Positions 37,911 to 47,828 of a DNA stretch of 64,000 nucleotides are shown here, piece by piece. Source of the DNA: Pseudomonadota bacterium (GTDB taxonomy: Bacteria > Pseudomonadota > Gammaproteobacteria > Acidiferrobacterales > UBA6901); assembly GCA_021785515.1 (NCBI GenBank), contig JAJYEX010000001.1, positions 434,001 through 498,000 of the forward strand, read 5' to 3'. The position numbers and the translations under genes were made by a program. Below the pieces are notes generated by a model. The model saw nothing but the letters and a program-made list of their open reading frames with translations, did no database searches and was not told where the DNA came from. The stretch's first letter is position 1. Each line of letters opens with the position of its first letter.

Positions 37911-38543
37911 TCACTTCAGGTGCGGGCCGATGATCGCCAACAGGCCATCGATCATGAACTGTACGGCAAGTGCCGCCAGTATAATGCCCGAGGTGCGCGT
38001 AAAGGTGTTGGCGCCAGTTTCTCCCATGATCCGCATGATGCGCGTGGTCAGCAGCAGAGCCCCCAGCGCCAGCAGCAACACTGCAAATAGCACCACCAGC
38101 CTGACGATAACCCCCATCGGACCCTGTTCCGCGCTACCCGACATCAGAAGCACTGTAGTGATTGCCCCCGGCCCGGCAATCAGCGGAATTGCAAGCGGAA
38201 AGACCGAAATATCGTTGCGCTGTCCGGCCTCTTCCTGTTCGCGCTCCGTGGTCGAACGCAACCCCGACTGCCGCGCGAAAACCATGTCGATGGCAAGAAG
38301 AAACAACAGCGCGCCACCGGCTATCCGGAACGCCGGCAATCCTATTCCCAGGATACGCAGCAGTGCCTGGCCGGCAAACATGAAAATAACAAGAATCAGC
38401 GCCGCGATCGCCGTCCCGCGCACCGCCATGCGCCGGCAATAGCTGGGCGAACCCCCGTAGGTGAGCGCAGCGAATAACGGCGCCAACCCTATGGGATCGA
38501 CTACCACAAGCAGGGTGACTAGCGCTTTTAAAATCCCGTCCAT
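37911..38543 (-). CDS. MarC-family membrane protein
   Basis: 210 residues with six predicted membrane helices. The N-terminal [20 protein letters not shown] and the repeated [16 protein letters not shown] are the MarC/NAAT signature. E. coli MarC has no proven role; archaeal relatives transport neutral amino acids. It stands alone downstream of hslVU on the same strand of genes, with no sign of a shared operon. Confidence 0.88.
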   Translation of the reverse strand: MDGILKALVTLLVVVDPIGLAPLFAALTYGGSPSYCRRMAVRGTAIAALILVIFMFAGQALLRILGIGLPAFRIAGGALLFLLAIDMVFARQSGLRSTTEREQEEAGQRNDISVFPLAIPLIAGPGAITTVLLMSGSAEQGPMGVIVRLVVLFAVLLLALGALLLTTRIMRIMGETGANTFTRTSGIILAALAVQFMIDGLLAIIGPHLK

Positions 38544-38670
38544 AACCCGATCTGCTTTGCGCTCTCATGTCCAGCGCGTCAGCGGCGCGCGACCAGTTCG
38601 CGTGGAAATCGCTGCGGGCCGCCGGTACACACAATGCCGTGCCCAAACTCCGCGACCGAGGCAGTCCCGG

Positions 38671-38973
38671 CTAGAATGGAACACCGCAGCACCAGCAGAT
38701 CTCGAAAGCCCCGGGACTGTCCTCGCCACACGACCGGCAGCGGCGACTCGGCAGTTCAGCCGGCCGTTCGTAGCTGGCTATGATGCGTCGTGCGCGCGAT
38801 GCATCGCGCTCGTCTTCGAGCCATATCTCCGGATACACCTCCGGGAATGGCAACTCGCCGAGACCTCCCTGGAGATGCTCATTGAAAATGCGCGTTTCGA
38901 TGCCGGCCGCCGACAGCATGCCTTTGATGAGATGAGCCTCGGCCAGGTTGGCCGTACTATAAAGCCTCTGCAT
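38671..38973 (-). CDS. DUF2007-type protein with C-terminal zinc ribbon
   Basis: 100 residues. The N-terminal part (LYSTANLAEAHLIKGMLSAAGIETRIFNEHL...PEIWLEDERDASRARRII) is the DUF2007 fold, proposed to be a signal-transducing domain. The C-terminus has CRSCG and CWCCG, a likely zinc site. ATG at 38973 is used; a GTG two codons earlier is possible. Function unknown. Confidence 0.78.
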   Translation of the reverse strand: MQRLYSTANLAEAHLIKGMLSAAGIETRIFNEHLQGGLGELPFPEVYPEIWLEDERDASRARRIIASYERPAELPSRRCRSCGEDSPGAFEICWCCGVPF

Positions 38974-39012
38974 AGACACCCATCCACACGCACCACCGGA
39001 AATCCAGGCCGC

Positions 39013-39324
39013 TCAGTCGTAGTGCTTGTGCTCGGAGCGGCGCCGGCCAGCCCGCTGTATGACGACCCCGCGAACGTGATAGGGCCGAACGAGATCCCTG
39101 GCCGGATACGACCCGTTCAAAGGCCGCAGATAGTGGCGGCCGGATTCGATCCGCAGCTGGCTGAAAATGTGCTCACCCTCGTATTCGACGATAACATAGG
39201 CACCGTCCCGCGCCGGGGATCCGGGATCGATGATGATGATGCAACCGTCCCAGAACTCGGGCGCCATACTGTCACCGACAACACGCAGCGCGTAGGGCTC
39301 AAGCTCGCTACAGTCACCGCTCAT
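39013..39324 (-). CDS. S24/LexA-like protein lacking the catalytic lysine
   Basis: 103 residues from MSGDCSELEPYALRVVGDSM, with a strong AAGGGAG ribosome-binding site. It is only the C-terminal peptidase domain of the LexA/S24 family, without a DNA-binding domain. The nucleophile Ser19 (VVGDSM) and the WDGCIIIIDP strand are kept. The general-base lysine, in LexA within VTVKRL, is replaced by Ser55 (HIFSQL). It is therefore probably not a self-cleaving protease. I infer a sensory or protein-binding role. Confidence 0.72.
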   Translation of the reverse strand: MSGDCSELEPYALRVVGDSMAPEFWDGCIIIIDPGSPARDGAYVIVEYEGEHIFSQLRIESGRHYLRPLNGSYPARDLVRPYHVRGVVIQRAGRRRSEHKHYD

Positions 39325-39428
39325 GGTACTCCCTTGCCTTCCTGCAGGCGTCGAATCCGTTACACGGTCTGACGTTAACACAGGGTCGGACCACGCTGCC
39401 AGTGCCGGCGGCACCCCGCGCGCGGGAT

Positions 39429-40397
39429 TCAGCGATCAGCTTTCGGGCGCCGCGGTGTGCTGCGTGCCGCAGAACGGCCGGCGCCACCACCACGCCGCTG
39501 CGCACGCGGATGAGCTCCATCATACACGCGCGCGAGGTGCTGGAAATCGAGATGGGTGTAGATCTGGGTTGTCGAGATATGGGCATGGCCCAACAGTTCC
39601 TGAACCGCGCGCAGATCACCGCTCGACTCCAGCAGATGGCTTGCAAATGAATGGCGCAGCATATGGGGATGCACGGGTATCCCGGCCCCCTGCCGGCGCG
39701 CCCAGTACCTCAGACGCAACTGCACGGCGCGGGGCCCCAGACGTTGCCCGTTGCGACCGACGAATAAGGCCTGTTCGCCGGGGCGGACGGCCACGCTCCG
39801 CGTCGACAGCCAGCGCCGGATCGCATCCCGGGCAAACCGCCCGACTGGAACAAGCCGAACCTTGCTTCCCTTGCCGGTCACCCGCACCACCTCTTCAGCC
39901 AGGTCCACGTCCGCCAAATCCAGCGACACCAGTTCGGCCAGCCGCAGGCCAGACGAATAGAGCAGCTCCAGGATGGCCCGGTCTCGCGCCACGAACCAGT
40001 CGCCATCGCCAAGATCCACCAGGCGCGCCGCCTGGTCCACACTCAGCGACTCCGGCAGCCGCTTGCGCGATTTCGGAGCGACGACCCCGGTAAATGGATT
40101 GGCAGACACGATCGCCGATCGCAACATGTGGCGATAAAAGGAGCGCGCCGCCGACAGGCTGCGCTGAATGCTCTTGCCGCCGAGGCCCGCCCGGTGCAGG
40201 TGGGCAACGTAGGCCAAGGCAAGACGGCCATCGACCGCAGACCAGTCCTCGACCCCGGCGCTGTGGCAGAAGACGCGCAGACGCTCCAGATCACGGGAAT
40301 AGGCAGCGGCGGTATGCGGCGAGAACCGGCGCTCGTTTTTCAGGTGCCTGATAAAATCCGCGATCAGCATCGAATCCGGCAAGCGCGCGACGGTCAT
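39429..40397 (-). CDS. xerC: Tyrosine recombinase XerC
   Basis: 322 residues from MTVARLPDS. The SAM-like N-terminal domain is FIRHLKNERRFSPHTAAAYSRDL. The catalytic domain has the first Arg in YSSGLRLAELVSL, HMLRHSFASHLLESSG (His-x-x-Arg) and the nucleophile Tyr in TTQIYTHLDFQHLARVYD. With XerD it resolves chromosome dimers at dif. It lies at the end of dapF-DUF484-xerC, the usual order. The C-terminal Arg/Gly-rich tail is somewhat long. Confidence 0.94.
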   Translation of the reverse strand: MTVARLPDSMLIADFIRHLKNERRFSPHTAAAYSRDLERLRVFCHSAGVEDWSAVDGRLALAYVAHLHRAGLGGKSIQRSLSAARSFYRHMLRSAIVSANPFTGVVAPKSRKRLPESLSVDQAARLVDLGDGDWFVARDRAILELLYSSGLRLAELVSLDLADVDLAEEVVRVTGKGSKVRLVPVGRFARDAIRRWLSTRSVAVRPGEQALFVGRNGQRLGPRAVQLRLRYWARRQGAGIPVHPHMLRHSFASHLLESSGDLRAVQELLGHAHISTTQIYTHLDFQHLARVYDGAHPRAQRRGGGAGRSAARSTPRRPKADR

Positions 40398-40416
40398 GCC
40401 ACCAGCCCGGTCGCCG

Positions 40417-41148
40417 CTAAAGTAGACGCTCGAGTCGCGATGCCAGGATTTCACCGAGTCGCGCCAGATAAACCGTACCCATCTGCGGATTGAAACGCAG
40501 CGGGTCGGAACTTCCCAGACACATGATCCCGCGCATCTTGGCACCCGACAGCACCATCATCGCCGTTGAACGGATTGCCTGTGCCTGACTGGCAAACAGG
40601 TAGTCCATGACATCGGCGCCATGCGTTGCTCCGCATACCGGCTTCGGGGTCCCCGACGTAGACCCACTCTCGCCGCCGGCACTGAGCTGGCGCAACAGCT
40701 GTTCGAAGCGCTGATCGACGGCGTCGACAAATTCCGGACGTCCTCCCAGGTGTTCGCCGTCATCCCTGAGCAGAATCACGACCGCATCCAGCTTGAACTG
40801 CTGGCGCAGAATATCCCGTGCCGTACCCAAGACCTCATCAAGCGAGTTGCTTTCAATCATCGCCAGCGCGAACCGGTGCAAGCGTTCAGCGAGAATATCG
40901 TTCTCGCGTGCGATGCCGAGAAGCTGCCGCAACTGCTGTGACAGGTCCTGACTGCGATTGCGCAGCAACTGTACCTGGCGCTCGACCAGGGATACGGCAG
41001 TCCCCGCCTCATGGTGCGGCACGCTCAATCCCTCGAGCAGTTCGGGATAACGCAGGAAATAATCCGGATTGCTCTCCAGGTACCGGGCCACCGCATCCTC
41101 CCAGGACAGCTCCTTGTTCTGGTCCCCGCTCGACGGCATGTTGTTCAC
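40417..41148 (-). CDS. DUF484 (GAF-like) family protein
   Basis: 243 residues. It contains [30 protein letters not shown], the start of the DUF484 family, then a coiled-coil-like stretch and a GAF-like domain ([25 protein letters not shown]). It regularly lies between dapF and xerC in gammaproteobacteria, with no proven function. The GTG at 41148 overlaps the dapF stop (GTGA) and has GGTGGAG upstream. Confidence 0.9.
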   Translation of the reverse strand: MNNMPSSGDQNKELSWEDAVARYLESNPDYFLRYPELLEGLSVPHHEAGTAVSLVERQVQLLRNRSQDLSQQLRQLLGIARENDILAERLHRFALAMIESNSLDEVLGTARDILRQQFKLDAVVILLRDDGEHLGGRPEFVDAVDQRFEQLLRQLSAGGESGSTSGTPKPVCGATHGADVMDYLFASQAQAIRSTAMMVLSGAKMRGIMCLGSSDPLRFNPQMGTVYLARLGEILASRLERLL

Positions 41149-42008
41149 GTTGTCTCCACCTCCAGCGCATCCAGGTCGACACGCCCGTCGAAAACCCGGG
41201 CGACAGGACCGGTAAGCCAGACCGGTTCCCCCTCACCCTGCCAAACCACCTGCAGCGTCCCTCCGGGCACCATCACATCGACCGAGTCGTCGAGCAGCCC
41301 GCGCAACCTTCCGGCAACAACCGCGGCACAGGCACCAGTACCGCACGCAAGCGTCTCACCGGCACCACGCTCATAGACGCGCAACCGTAGCCGTCCGCGA
41401 TCAATGACCTGCATGTACCCGACGTTGGTTCGTTGCGGAAAGCGCGGGTGCGACTCAATCATGGGTCCTTCACTGAGAACCGGAGCCCGCCCGACGTCCT
41501 CAACCAGCTGCACCACGTGCGGATTGCCCATCGACAAGACGCTCACAGGCACGGTCACACTGCCGATATCCAAATCATAGACAAAACCGCGCCGCGGGAC
41601 GCCGTCGGCGACAAACGGTACTTCCGGGGGCTGCCACCGAGGCACCCCCATGTTGACCCTGACCTGACCATCTGGCTCGAGTCGCGGATATATCATGCCT
41701 CCGAGGGTCTCCACTGCAATCTCGTCTTTGTCTGTCAGTCCCTGATCACGCACAAAGCGCACAAAGCAGCGGGCGCCATTGCCACACTGTTCGACCTCAC
41801 CGCCATCGGCGTTGAGAATCCGGTAGCGAAAATCAGCGTCCGGCCGCGTCGGACGCTCCACGATCAGGATCTGATCGCACCCGATCCCCGTGCGCCGGTG
41901 CGCAAGCGCGCGCGCCTGCCCGGGAGCAAGATGGACGTTCTGGGTAATGCCGTCGAAGACAATAAAATCATTGCCCAAGCCGTGCATCTTGGTGAAATCA
42001 AGGCGCAT
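41145..42008 (-). CDS. dapF: Diaminopimelate epimerase
   Basis: 287 residues. The two active-site cysteines lie in [13 protein letters not shown] (about residue 75) and [11 protein letters not shown] (about residue 220); [13 protein letters not shown] forms the N-terminus. It converts LL- to meso-diaminopimelate for lysine and peptidoglycan. Co-located with lysA, which uses its product. It is coupled to DUF484 downstream. Confidence 0.97.
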   Translation of the reverse strand: MRLDFTKMHGLGNDFIVFDGITQNVHLAPGQARALAHRRTGIGCDQILIVERPTRPDADFRYRILNADGGEVEQCGNGARCFVRFVRDQGLTDKDEIAVETLGGMIYPRLEPDGQVRVNMGVPRWQPPEVPFVADGVPRRGFVYDLDIGSVTVPVSVLSMGNPHVVQLVEDVGRAPVLSEGPMIESHPRFPQRTNVGYMQVIDRGRLRLRVYERGAGETLACGTGACAAVVAGRLRGLLDDSVDVMVPGGTLQVVWQGEGEPVWLTGPVARVFDGRVDLDALEVETT

Positions 42009-42083
42009 AGTGACCTAGATTACCCTTCTGCGGTCGCCAAGAAAACTGCGCATCCGTGACTACCGTTCATACCTTTACGATTT

Positions 42084-43343
42084 TCAGCGGTCTGGCAGCA
42101 CGGTTTCCAGGGACAGCAATTCATCCAACGTCTCCCGACGGCGCGTGATATGGAATCGCGCACCGTCCACCACCACCTCCGGACAGCGCGGCCTGGTGTT
42201 GTATCCCGAGCTCATGCTCGAGCCATAGGCTCCGGCCGAACGCAACGCGATCAGGTCACCTGCCTCCAGGCGCAGCGCGCGTTCGCGTGCCAGAAAATCC
42301 CCGGTCTCACAGACCGGGCCGACCACATCGTAAATCCTGGCCTCGGTGGTACGCGGCGATACAGGTACGACCTCGTGCCAGGCGCTGTAGAGCGCAGGCC
42401 GGATCAGGTCGTTCATGGCAGCGTCCACGACGGCAAAGTTCCGCGATTCACCGTGCTTTAGATATTGGACCCGACTCAGCAGCACTCCTGCGTTGCCGAC
42501 AATCGCCCGTCCCGGCTCGACAAGGATGCGCAACCGGCCCCCGCCGGCGTCATCCACAGCACGCATGAGCGCGGAAACGTACTCCGCCCGCGACGGAGGC
42601 GCCTCGTCGCGGTAGCGGATTCCGAGGCCACCGCCGAGGTCAATATGCCGCAATTCGATTCCGTTGGAGGCGAGGTTCCCAACCAGCCCCATAATCCGTT
42701 TCGCGGCATCCACAAATGGCGCTGTTTCCGTTAGCTGCGAACCGATATGGCAATCCACGCCAACAACCCGCAAGTGGCTGCTGGCCGCAGCCACGCGATA
42801 GGCCTCCAGTGCTTCGGACATGGCAACCCCGAACTTGCTCTCCTTCAGTCCGGTAGCGATGTACGGGTGGGTCCGGGCATCAACATCGGGATTGACACGC
42901 ACGGACACAGGCGCCCTTATGCCGACCGCCCCCGCCACCCGGTCCAGTTGTTCCAGCTCGGGCAGGGATTCGACATTGAAGCAATGAATCCCGAGCTGCA
43001 AGGCACGGCGCATTTCATCTGCCGTCTTGCCAACCCCCGAAAAAACCACCCGCCCCGGATCCCCACCGGCACGCAGCACGCGCTCAAGCTCGCCTCCCGA
43101 CACAATGTCGAACCCGGACCCAAGCCGGGCGAGCATACCGAGCACCGCGAGATTCGAATTGGCCTTGACCGCGAAACACACGAGATGGTCGCGCGCGCCG
43201 AAAGCCGCATCCACATCCCGCCAGGCGGCTTCTATCGCTGCCCGTGAATAGACATAACAGGGGGTCCCGACGCAGCGGGCGATTTCCGACAGTGCAACGC
43301 CCTCGGCATGCAGCTGGCCGTTCCAGTATTCGAATGGCTCCAT
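42084..43343 (-). CDS. lysA: Diaminopimelate decarboxylase
   Basis: 419 residues from MEPFEYWNGQLHAEGV. A fold-type III PLP enzyme: the PLP lysine is in CFAVKANSNLAVL (about residue 60), GSGFDIVSGGEL follows, HIGSQL is near residue 200, and the dimer-interface cysteine segment is VCETGDFLARER. It makes lysine from meso-diaminopimelate. It follows lptM by 11 nt; dapF starts 75 nt later. Confidence 0.96.
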   Translation of the reverse strand: MEPFEYWNGQLHAEGVALSEIARCVGTPCYVYSRAAIEAAWRDVDAAFGARDHLVCFAVKANSNLAVLGMLARLGSGFDIVSGGELERVLRAGGDPGRVVFSGVGKTADEMRRALQLGIHCFNVESLPELEQLDRVAGAVGIRAPVSVRVNPDVDARTHPYIATGLKESKFGVAMSEALEAYRVAAASSHLRVVGVDCHIGSQLTETAPFVDAAKRIMGLVGNLASNGIELRHIDLGGGLGIRYRDEAPPSRAEYVSALMRAVDDAGGGRLRILVEPGRAIVGNAGVLLSRVQYLKHGESRNFAVVDAAMNDLIRPALYSAWHEVVPVSPRTTEARIYDVVGPVCETGDFLARERALRLEAGDLIALRSAGAYGSSMSSGYNTRPRCPEVVVDGARFHITRRRETLDELLSLETVLPDR

Positions 43344-43354
43344 AAAATAAAACC

Positions 43355-43501
43355 TCAGCGGGCCGGGGCAGAAACGGGGGGTGCCCGGTGCGGCGTCGGC
43401 GGAAGATAGAGCGGACCCTTGAGTCCGCAACCTGAAAGACCCAGCGTCCCGAGGAGAACAGCCAGAGGCAACAGGCGTAATACCAGCCAGCGAAAATTCA
43501 T
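43355..43501 (-). CDS. lptM: LptM (YifL) lipoprotein
   Basis: 48 residues: a signal sequence MNFRWLVLRLLPLAVLLG, the lipobox LSGC and the invariant GLKGPLYLP motif after the lipidated Cys. LptM helps the outer-membrane LPS translocon LptDE mature. It is directly upstream of lysA and divergent from cyaY, the conserved arrangement. Confidence 0.9.
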   Translation of the reverse strand: MNFRWLVLRLLPLAVLLGTLGLSGCGLKGPLYLPPTPHRAPPVSAPAR

Positions 43502-43656
43502 CCGAGCACCCGAGATCGAACGGTCTGGTAGTTTAGCCCGAGGCCGCACATCGATAAACAGCATCCTGCGCCCTTGTGCCTGTTACCGGGGGCATAGCGC
43601 GCCACGGGCGCCTCCGGTACCATCGGATTCACGCAAATCAGCTGGGCACGTTGGGC

Positions 43657-43977
43657 ATGAACGAGGCGGAATTCAATCAGAAGGTCGAGAGAACCCTGCG
43701 ACAAATCGAGCAGGCAGTGGAAGACAGCGGCGCGGATATCGAGTTCGAGAACGCCGGAGATATCCTGACGCTGGAATTCGCCGACGGCAGCAAGATCATC
43801 ATCAATAAACAGGGGGCGGCGACCCAGATCTGGGTCGCCGCACGCTCTGGTGGCTACCACTACGGCTACCAGGCTGCGGCCGGTCGCTGGGCAAATGACC
43901 AGAACGGTGCAGATCTGTTCGACGAGTTGTCGCGCATCATCAGCCAGCAGGCGGGCACACCAGTCCGGATCGGCTGA
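43657..43977 (+). CDS. cyaY: Frataxin homologue CyaY
   Basis: 106 residues from MNEAEFNQKVERTLRQIEQAVED. The acidic first helix, ILTLEFADGSKIIINKQ, QIWVAARSGGYHY and WANDQNGADLFDELSRII match CyaY throughout. It binds iron and modulates iron-sulfur cluster assembly at IscS. The open frame upstream of 43657 is not conserved. Confidence 0.95.
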   Translation: MNEAEFNQKVERTLRQIEQAVEDSGADIEFENAGDILTLEFADGSKIIINKQGAATQIWVAARSGGYHYGYQAAAGRWANDQNGADLFDELSRIISQQAGTPVRIG

Positions 43978-43979
43978 GC

Positions 43980-44258
43980 TTACTCCCACTCACCCTCGCC
44001 ACGACTGAATGTGGCTGGTTCGCCGCACTTGGGGCAGCTGATGCGCCGCACGTCCTCCTTCAAGAGCGTGACCTGCTCGTGATAACAGACGCCGCAGCGG
44101 GGGGGCTGATCCTGCTGAACCCATGTACTTCCAACCGATTTGCAGTTGTCACAGCAGAACAACGCAAGGTACGGGAACGACCGCCTGCCGCGACCCACTC
44201 CAATACCGGTTTCCTCATAGTTGCAGTACGGACACCGGAAATCCACATACCAACCCAT
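43980..44258 (-). CDS. Small multi-zinc-ribbon protein
   Basis: 92 residues with eight cysteines in four CxxC pairs: CPYC, CDNC, CGVC and CPKC, likely binding two zinc ions. It ends acidic (RGEGEWE). Unknown function; such proteins often bind nucleic acids or chaperone proteins. Convergent with cyaY, 2 nt apart. Confidence 0.7.
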   Translation of the reverse strand: MGWYVDFRCPYCNYEETGIGVGRGRRSFPYLALFCCDNCKSVGSTWVQQDQPPRCGVCYHEQVTLLKEDVRRISCPKCGEPATFSRGEGEWE

Positions 44259-44445
44259 TTGTCAGGCCTTTGTGACGACAGTGGCACGCCTTTGGTGCAT
44301 TTCCCTCCGCCATTGTAGCCACGGACTGTGGGATTCGTCACCGTTATCGTGTTGCGCCGACCGGATGCGGCGTCCGCCGGGCACCGCCACGGCCATCAAT
44401 CGACATGCTACCTTGAACCATCATGACAGAGTATCGTAATAACCC

Positions 44446-44970
44446 GTGATGCGGGTCCATCCAATTTTCGTTCTCATGCTGGCTTTGACAGTAGCCGGCT
44501 GCGCCACAACTGTGCCGCGCTCAATCCGGGAAGCAGCACCCGGCAACATCACGGTTTCTCAAGCACAGGCCGCAGGCGCGCGGCTTGTGGGCGCCCAGGT
44601 GCGCTGGGGCGGCACGATCGCGGACACCAAGAACCATGCAAGGGATACGTGGATCGACGTCGTGGAGCGCCCCCTGGACAGTGATGGCAGGCCGCAGCAG
44701 ACCGACCGCACAGGGGGACGTTTCCTCGTGCAGGTGACCGGTTTTCTGGATCCTTCGATCTACGCCCGCGGTCGGGACATCACTGTGAGCGGCACATTGC
44801 TGGCGCCCAAGACCGGCACTATTGGCGAGTTTCCTTATACATTCCCCGTCGTCAAGACGCAGCAGCTGCATCTGTGGCCACGGCCGGTGCCCGTACGACA
44901 GTACAACAGCCCATTCTGGCCAGGCCCTTGGTATCCCTGGGGCTATCCATTCCCTTATGACCCCTATTGA
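44446..44970 (+). CDS. Slp-family outer-membrane lipoprotein (copy 1)
   Basis: 174 residues with a lipoprotein signal (LMLALTVAGC) and the Slp fold: GARLVGAQVRWGGTIADTKN, WIDVVERPLDSDGRP, GRFLVQVTGFLDPSIYARGRDITVSGTL and KTQQLHLWP. Slp is a starvation- and acid-induced outer-membrane lipoprotein in E. coli. The C-terminus is rich in Pro, Trp and Tyr. It overlaps the next Slp gene by 14 nt. Confidence 0.88.
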   Translation: MMRVHPIFVLMLALTVAGCATTVPRSIREAAPGNITVSQAQAAGARLVGAQVRWGGTIADTKNHARDTWIDVVERPLDSDGRPQQTDRTGGRFLVQVTGFLDPSIYARGRDITVSGTLLAPKTGTIGEFPYTFPVVKTQQLHLWPRPVPVRQYNSPFWPGPWYPWGYPFPYDPY

Positions 44971-45481
44971 GGAATGGCGGGCAAAGCGGCGCCTGGCGGC
45001 AATCCTGGCGCTGTGTCTCGGCGGCGGAGTCCTCCTCGCAGCCTGTGCGTCACCGCCTTTCAATCTCGCAGGTGTGGACACCACCATGACGCCGGTGCAG
45101 GCTGCCCTTCCTGGTGCCACACTGGGGCAGCGGGTCGAGTGGGGAGGGGTCATCGTCACCGCCAGGAATCTGGCAGACCGGACCGACCTGCAGGTCCTGG
45201 CTTATCCCCTGGACAGTTCGGCCAGACCCGAAGACTGGAAAAGCCCGCTCGGCCGCTTTATTCTGCAACAACGCGGCTATCTGGAAACCATCGACTACGC
45301 ACCGGGGCGACTGGTCACGGCCGTCGGGACCGTCGTGACCGTGCAGGCAGGGCTCGTGGGAAAGGCGCCCTACCGCTTCGCGGTACTCGGTGCCGAACAG
45401 CTGCATCTGTGGCGCAAGCGTATTCACGTCTCTACCAAACCGAGCATCCGGTTCGGGTTCGGCGTCGGCTATTTCCGCTGA
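44957..45481 (+). CDS. Slp-family outer-membrane lipoprotein (copy 2)
   Basis: 174 residues from MTPIEEWRAKRRLAA with lipobox LLAAC. It shares with copy 1 the GQRVEWGGVIVTARNLADRTDLQVLAYPLDSS core and the AEQLHLW ending, so the two are a tandem duplication. The sequences have diverged considerably. The start lies inside the copy 1 reading frame, with a 14-nt overlap that implies translational coupling. Confidence 0.88.
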   Translation: MTPIEEWRAKRRLAAILALCLGGGVLLAACASPPFNLAGVDTTMTPVQAALPGATLGQRVEWGGVIVTARNLADRTDLQVLAYPLDSSARPEDWKSPLGRFILQQRGYLETIDYAPGRLVTAVGTVVTVQAGLVGKAPYRFAVLGAEQLHLWRKRIHVSTKPSIRFGFGVGYFR

Positions 45482-45490
45482 ACGTACCGG

Positions 45491-46693
45491 CTACAAGATC
45501 CGCGGCCGCACCTTCGCGGCGCAGTCCTTGGCGCGCCTGCGCGCTACATCAACGTTGTCAGCGGCGGCCAGGGCCACCCCCATGCGACGGCGCTCGTAAG
45601 CCATCGGCTTTCCAAACAACCGCAGATTCGTTTCGGGAATGCGCAGCGCCTCATCGACACCGTCGAAGACAATACCTTCACCGGACACTTCCCCATAGAT
45701 CACGGCGCTGGCGCCCGCACGCCTCATGCGCGTCCCTACCGGAAGCCCGAGAATGGCGCGCACATGCAGCGCAAACTCGTTCTGCGCCTGCGTCACCATC
45801 GTCACCATACCGGTATCGTGCGGCCTCGGACTGACCTCCGAGAACCACACCTCGTCACCCTTAATAAACAGTTCCACCCCGAACACGCCGCGACCACCGA
45901 GGGCGCCGGTCACACGTCCGGCAATATCCTTGGACTTTGCCAGGGCCCGTTCGCTCAAAGGATGCGGCTGCCAGCTCTCCACATAGTCTCCGTGAACCTG
46001 CACATGACCAATCGGGTCGCAGTAATACGTTTCGATCCGACCATCACCGTTTACGGCGCGCACGGTCAGCAGCGTGATCTCATGCTCGAATTCCACCAGG
46101 GATTCTACAATGACCCGGGTGTTGTGAACGCGCGCGCCACTGCCGGCATAAGCCCAGGCCGCAGCCACCTGGCCCGCGTCGTCCACCCGGGATTGGCCTT
46201 TTCCGGAAGATGACATTACGGGCTTCACGATACACGGATAACCGATACCCCGGCCGATCTCCGCTTCCAGTTCCTCCAGGTTTGACGCGAACGCATACCG
46301 CGAGGTCGGCAACCCCAGCTCCTCACTCGCCAGGCGGCGTATCCCCTCGCGGTTCATGGTCAGATGGGCGGCGCGCGCCGTGGGAATAACCTCGGCGAGC
46401 CCGCTTGCCTCGATCTCAAGCAGGGCGTCGGTCGCAATCGCCTCGATTTCCGGCACGATCAACTGCGGTCGCTCCTGTTCCACCAGCCGGCGCAGGGCGG
46501 CTCCATCGGTCATGTCGATCACGTGCGCGCGCTGGGCGACCTGATGGGCCGGTGCATTGGGGTAACGATCAACCGCCACCACTTCGACACCCAGACGCTG
46601 GGCCGCAATGGCGATTTCCTTGCCGAGCTCGCCGCTACCGAGCAACAGTATGCGGGTGGCGCTGCGGGAAAGGGGCGTTCCGATGGAAACCAT
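45491..46693 (-). CDS. purT: Formate-dependent phosphoribosylglycinamide formyltransferase
   Basis: 400 residues from [38 protein letters not shown]-grasp fold with [18 protein letters not shown] near residue 150 and [29 protein letters not shown] at the C-terminal side. It makes formyl-GAR in purine synthesis directly from formate. The stop-free run upstream to 47134 gives 147 unconserved residues and is not used. Confidence 0.95.
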   Translation of the reverse strand: MVSIGTPLSRSATRILLLGSGELGKEIAIAAQRLGVEVVAVDRYPNAPAHQVAQRAHVIDMTDGAALRRLVEQERPQLIVPEIEAIATDALLEIEASGLAEVIPTARAAHLTMNREGIRRLASEELGLPTSRYAFASNLEELEAEIGRGIGYPCIVKPVMSSSGKGQSRVDDAGQVAAAWAYAGSGARVHNTRVIVESLVEFEHEITLLTVRAVNGDGRIETYYCDPIGHVQVHGDYVESWQPHPLSERALAKSKDIAGRVTGALGGRGVFGVELFIKGDEVWFSEVSPRPHDTGMVTMVTQAQNEFALHVRAILGLPVGTRMRRAGASAVIYGEVSGEGIVFDGVDEALRIPETNLRLFGKPMAYERRRMGVALAAADNVDVARRRAKDCAAKVRPRIL

Positions 46694-47225
46694 GTAGTTG
46701 TTCCGGTTCTCGATGATTGATGTGCCTGTCAAAACCCAGGGACAATCCCGACCACGCCGGGCTGTCGCTATCGCCCTGACCGGCGAAACGGCAGAGCCGC
46801 GGCCCTTCTTCTTATACAGGCATGTCCGTCGGCCCCCAACCGCGCGAACCCAGGCGCTAAGCAATACGTCTACCGGCACTACTGCATACATCGGCCCTGC
46901 CGGTTCCGCCTGCTTCGATGACACCGCCGAGGTCTTCGCAACATCATACCGGTCCGCCACCCCATCACAAAGCCCGGCGGCGCACTTCCCGTTCCCAGAA
47001 ACCGTGTCAACGCCCCGGCCGGCGCGACCCGCGGTCGGTCGACTCACGGCACGCGCCGGAATCCGGATTCTCTGCCCTGCCACGACGATCGAACGCCGGC
47101 ATGACAGCGCTCGAATTTCGGTTCGGCCGAACATCGGGGATGGAGTCTGCGCGGTGTTCTATACTTTTAAACAGTAGAGTCAACCGACGCCGCTCTCGCC
47201 ATGCCATAAGGCAGGAGGTTTGAAC
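46694..47225. other. Spacer between purT and the next gene, no gene seen
   Basis: 532 nt. Frames are open on the minus strand (an upstream extension of purT) but with no conserved motif or ribosome-binding site. Close to the right end a TATACT (47160-47165) precedes the downstream gene by about 60 nt and may be its -10. Confidence 0.45.
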
Positions 47226-47762
47226 ATGCTCGTCCCGGGCCTATATCAATTTTTCCACCGTCACGTTCAGCAGGGCTTCGGGGCACACGGCGTTCGCGAA
47301 CCGGCAGCGGTGGACTACGTGAGCGAGATGCTTGCCCGCTTTAGCCAGACGCGAACACTTGATACAGTACGAACCACAGACGGAGAACCAGTCACCACAA
47401 TCACCGGTCTGGTTGCAGAATGGCGTCACAGTCAGGGCTGGGACGGCGCACCCACCGACAGGCCGCGCGAAGCCCTGATCGTCCGGCACATCGGGGAGTA
47501 TTCGCTGTTCATGAGTGGCCTCTTCCGCGAACGCCTGACCGCACGCGGTCAACTTCGTTACTACCTGGAGCAGGGCCGTAGCGCATTCTGGCACTGCGCC
47601 TATTACGAATCCGATCCCGCACGCATACGGTTGTTTCGGTACCTGTACGGAGCCTTCGACCGGGTTTCCGGCGCGCTCCACGAGATCCGCCGGGTCCAGT
47701 TTCCGCTACCGGCAGGCGCCAGTCCTGTATCTCCCCTCGCCGCCCTGTGGCGTGCACCCTAA
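47226..47762 (+). CDS. Unknown protein, conserved-looking
   Basis: 178 residues with an excellent ribosome-binding site, AGGAGG, 7 nt before the ATG at 47226. It is rich in Arg, Tyr and Phe, with segments HIGEYSLFMSGLFRERL and RGQLRYYLEQGRSAFWHCAYYESDP that suggest an alpha-helical cytoplasmic domain. No signal peptide or membrane helix. I do not recognise the family. It precedes the YkgJ-type gene on the same strand by 66 nt, so a shared function is possible. Confidence 0.65.
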   Translation: MLVPGLYQFFHRHVQQGFGAHGVREPAAVDYVSEMLARFSQTRTLDTVRTTDGEPVTTITGLVAEWRHSQGWDGAPTDRPREALIVRHIGEYSLFMSGLFRERLTARGQLRYYLEQGRSAFWHCAYYESDPARIRLFRYLYGAFDRVSGALHEIRRVQFPLPAGASPVSPLAALWRAP

Positions 47763-47828
47763 GTCCGGTGCCACATCCGCAACCTGCCGGATGCGCACCC
47801 ACGCAACTTGCGGCGGGATCCTGACGGC

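Noticed and set aside
40398-40544. A longer XerC start at 40544
   Set aside because: The extra 49 residues lie inside the DUF484 gene and are not XerC-like.
46694-47134. An N-terminal extension of purT by 147 codons
   Set aside because: PurT homologues start at [14 protein letters not shown]; the extension shows no conserved segment.
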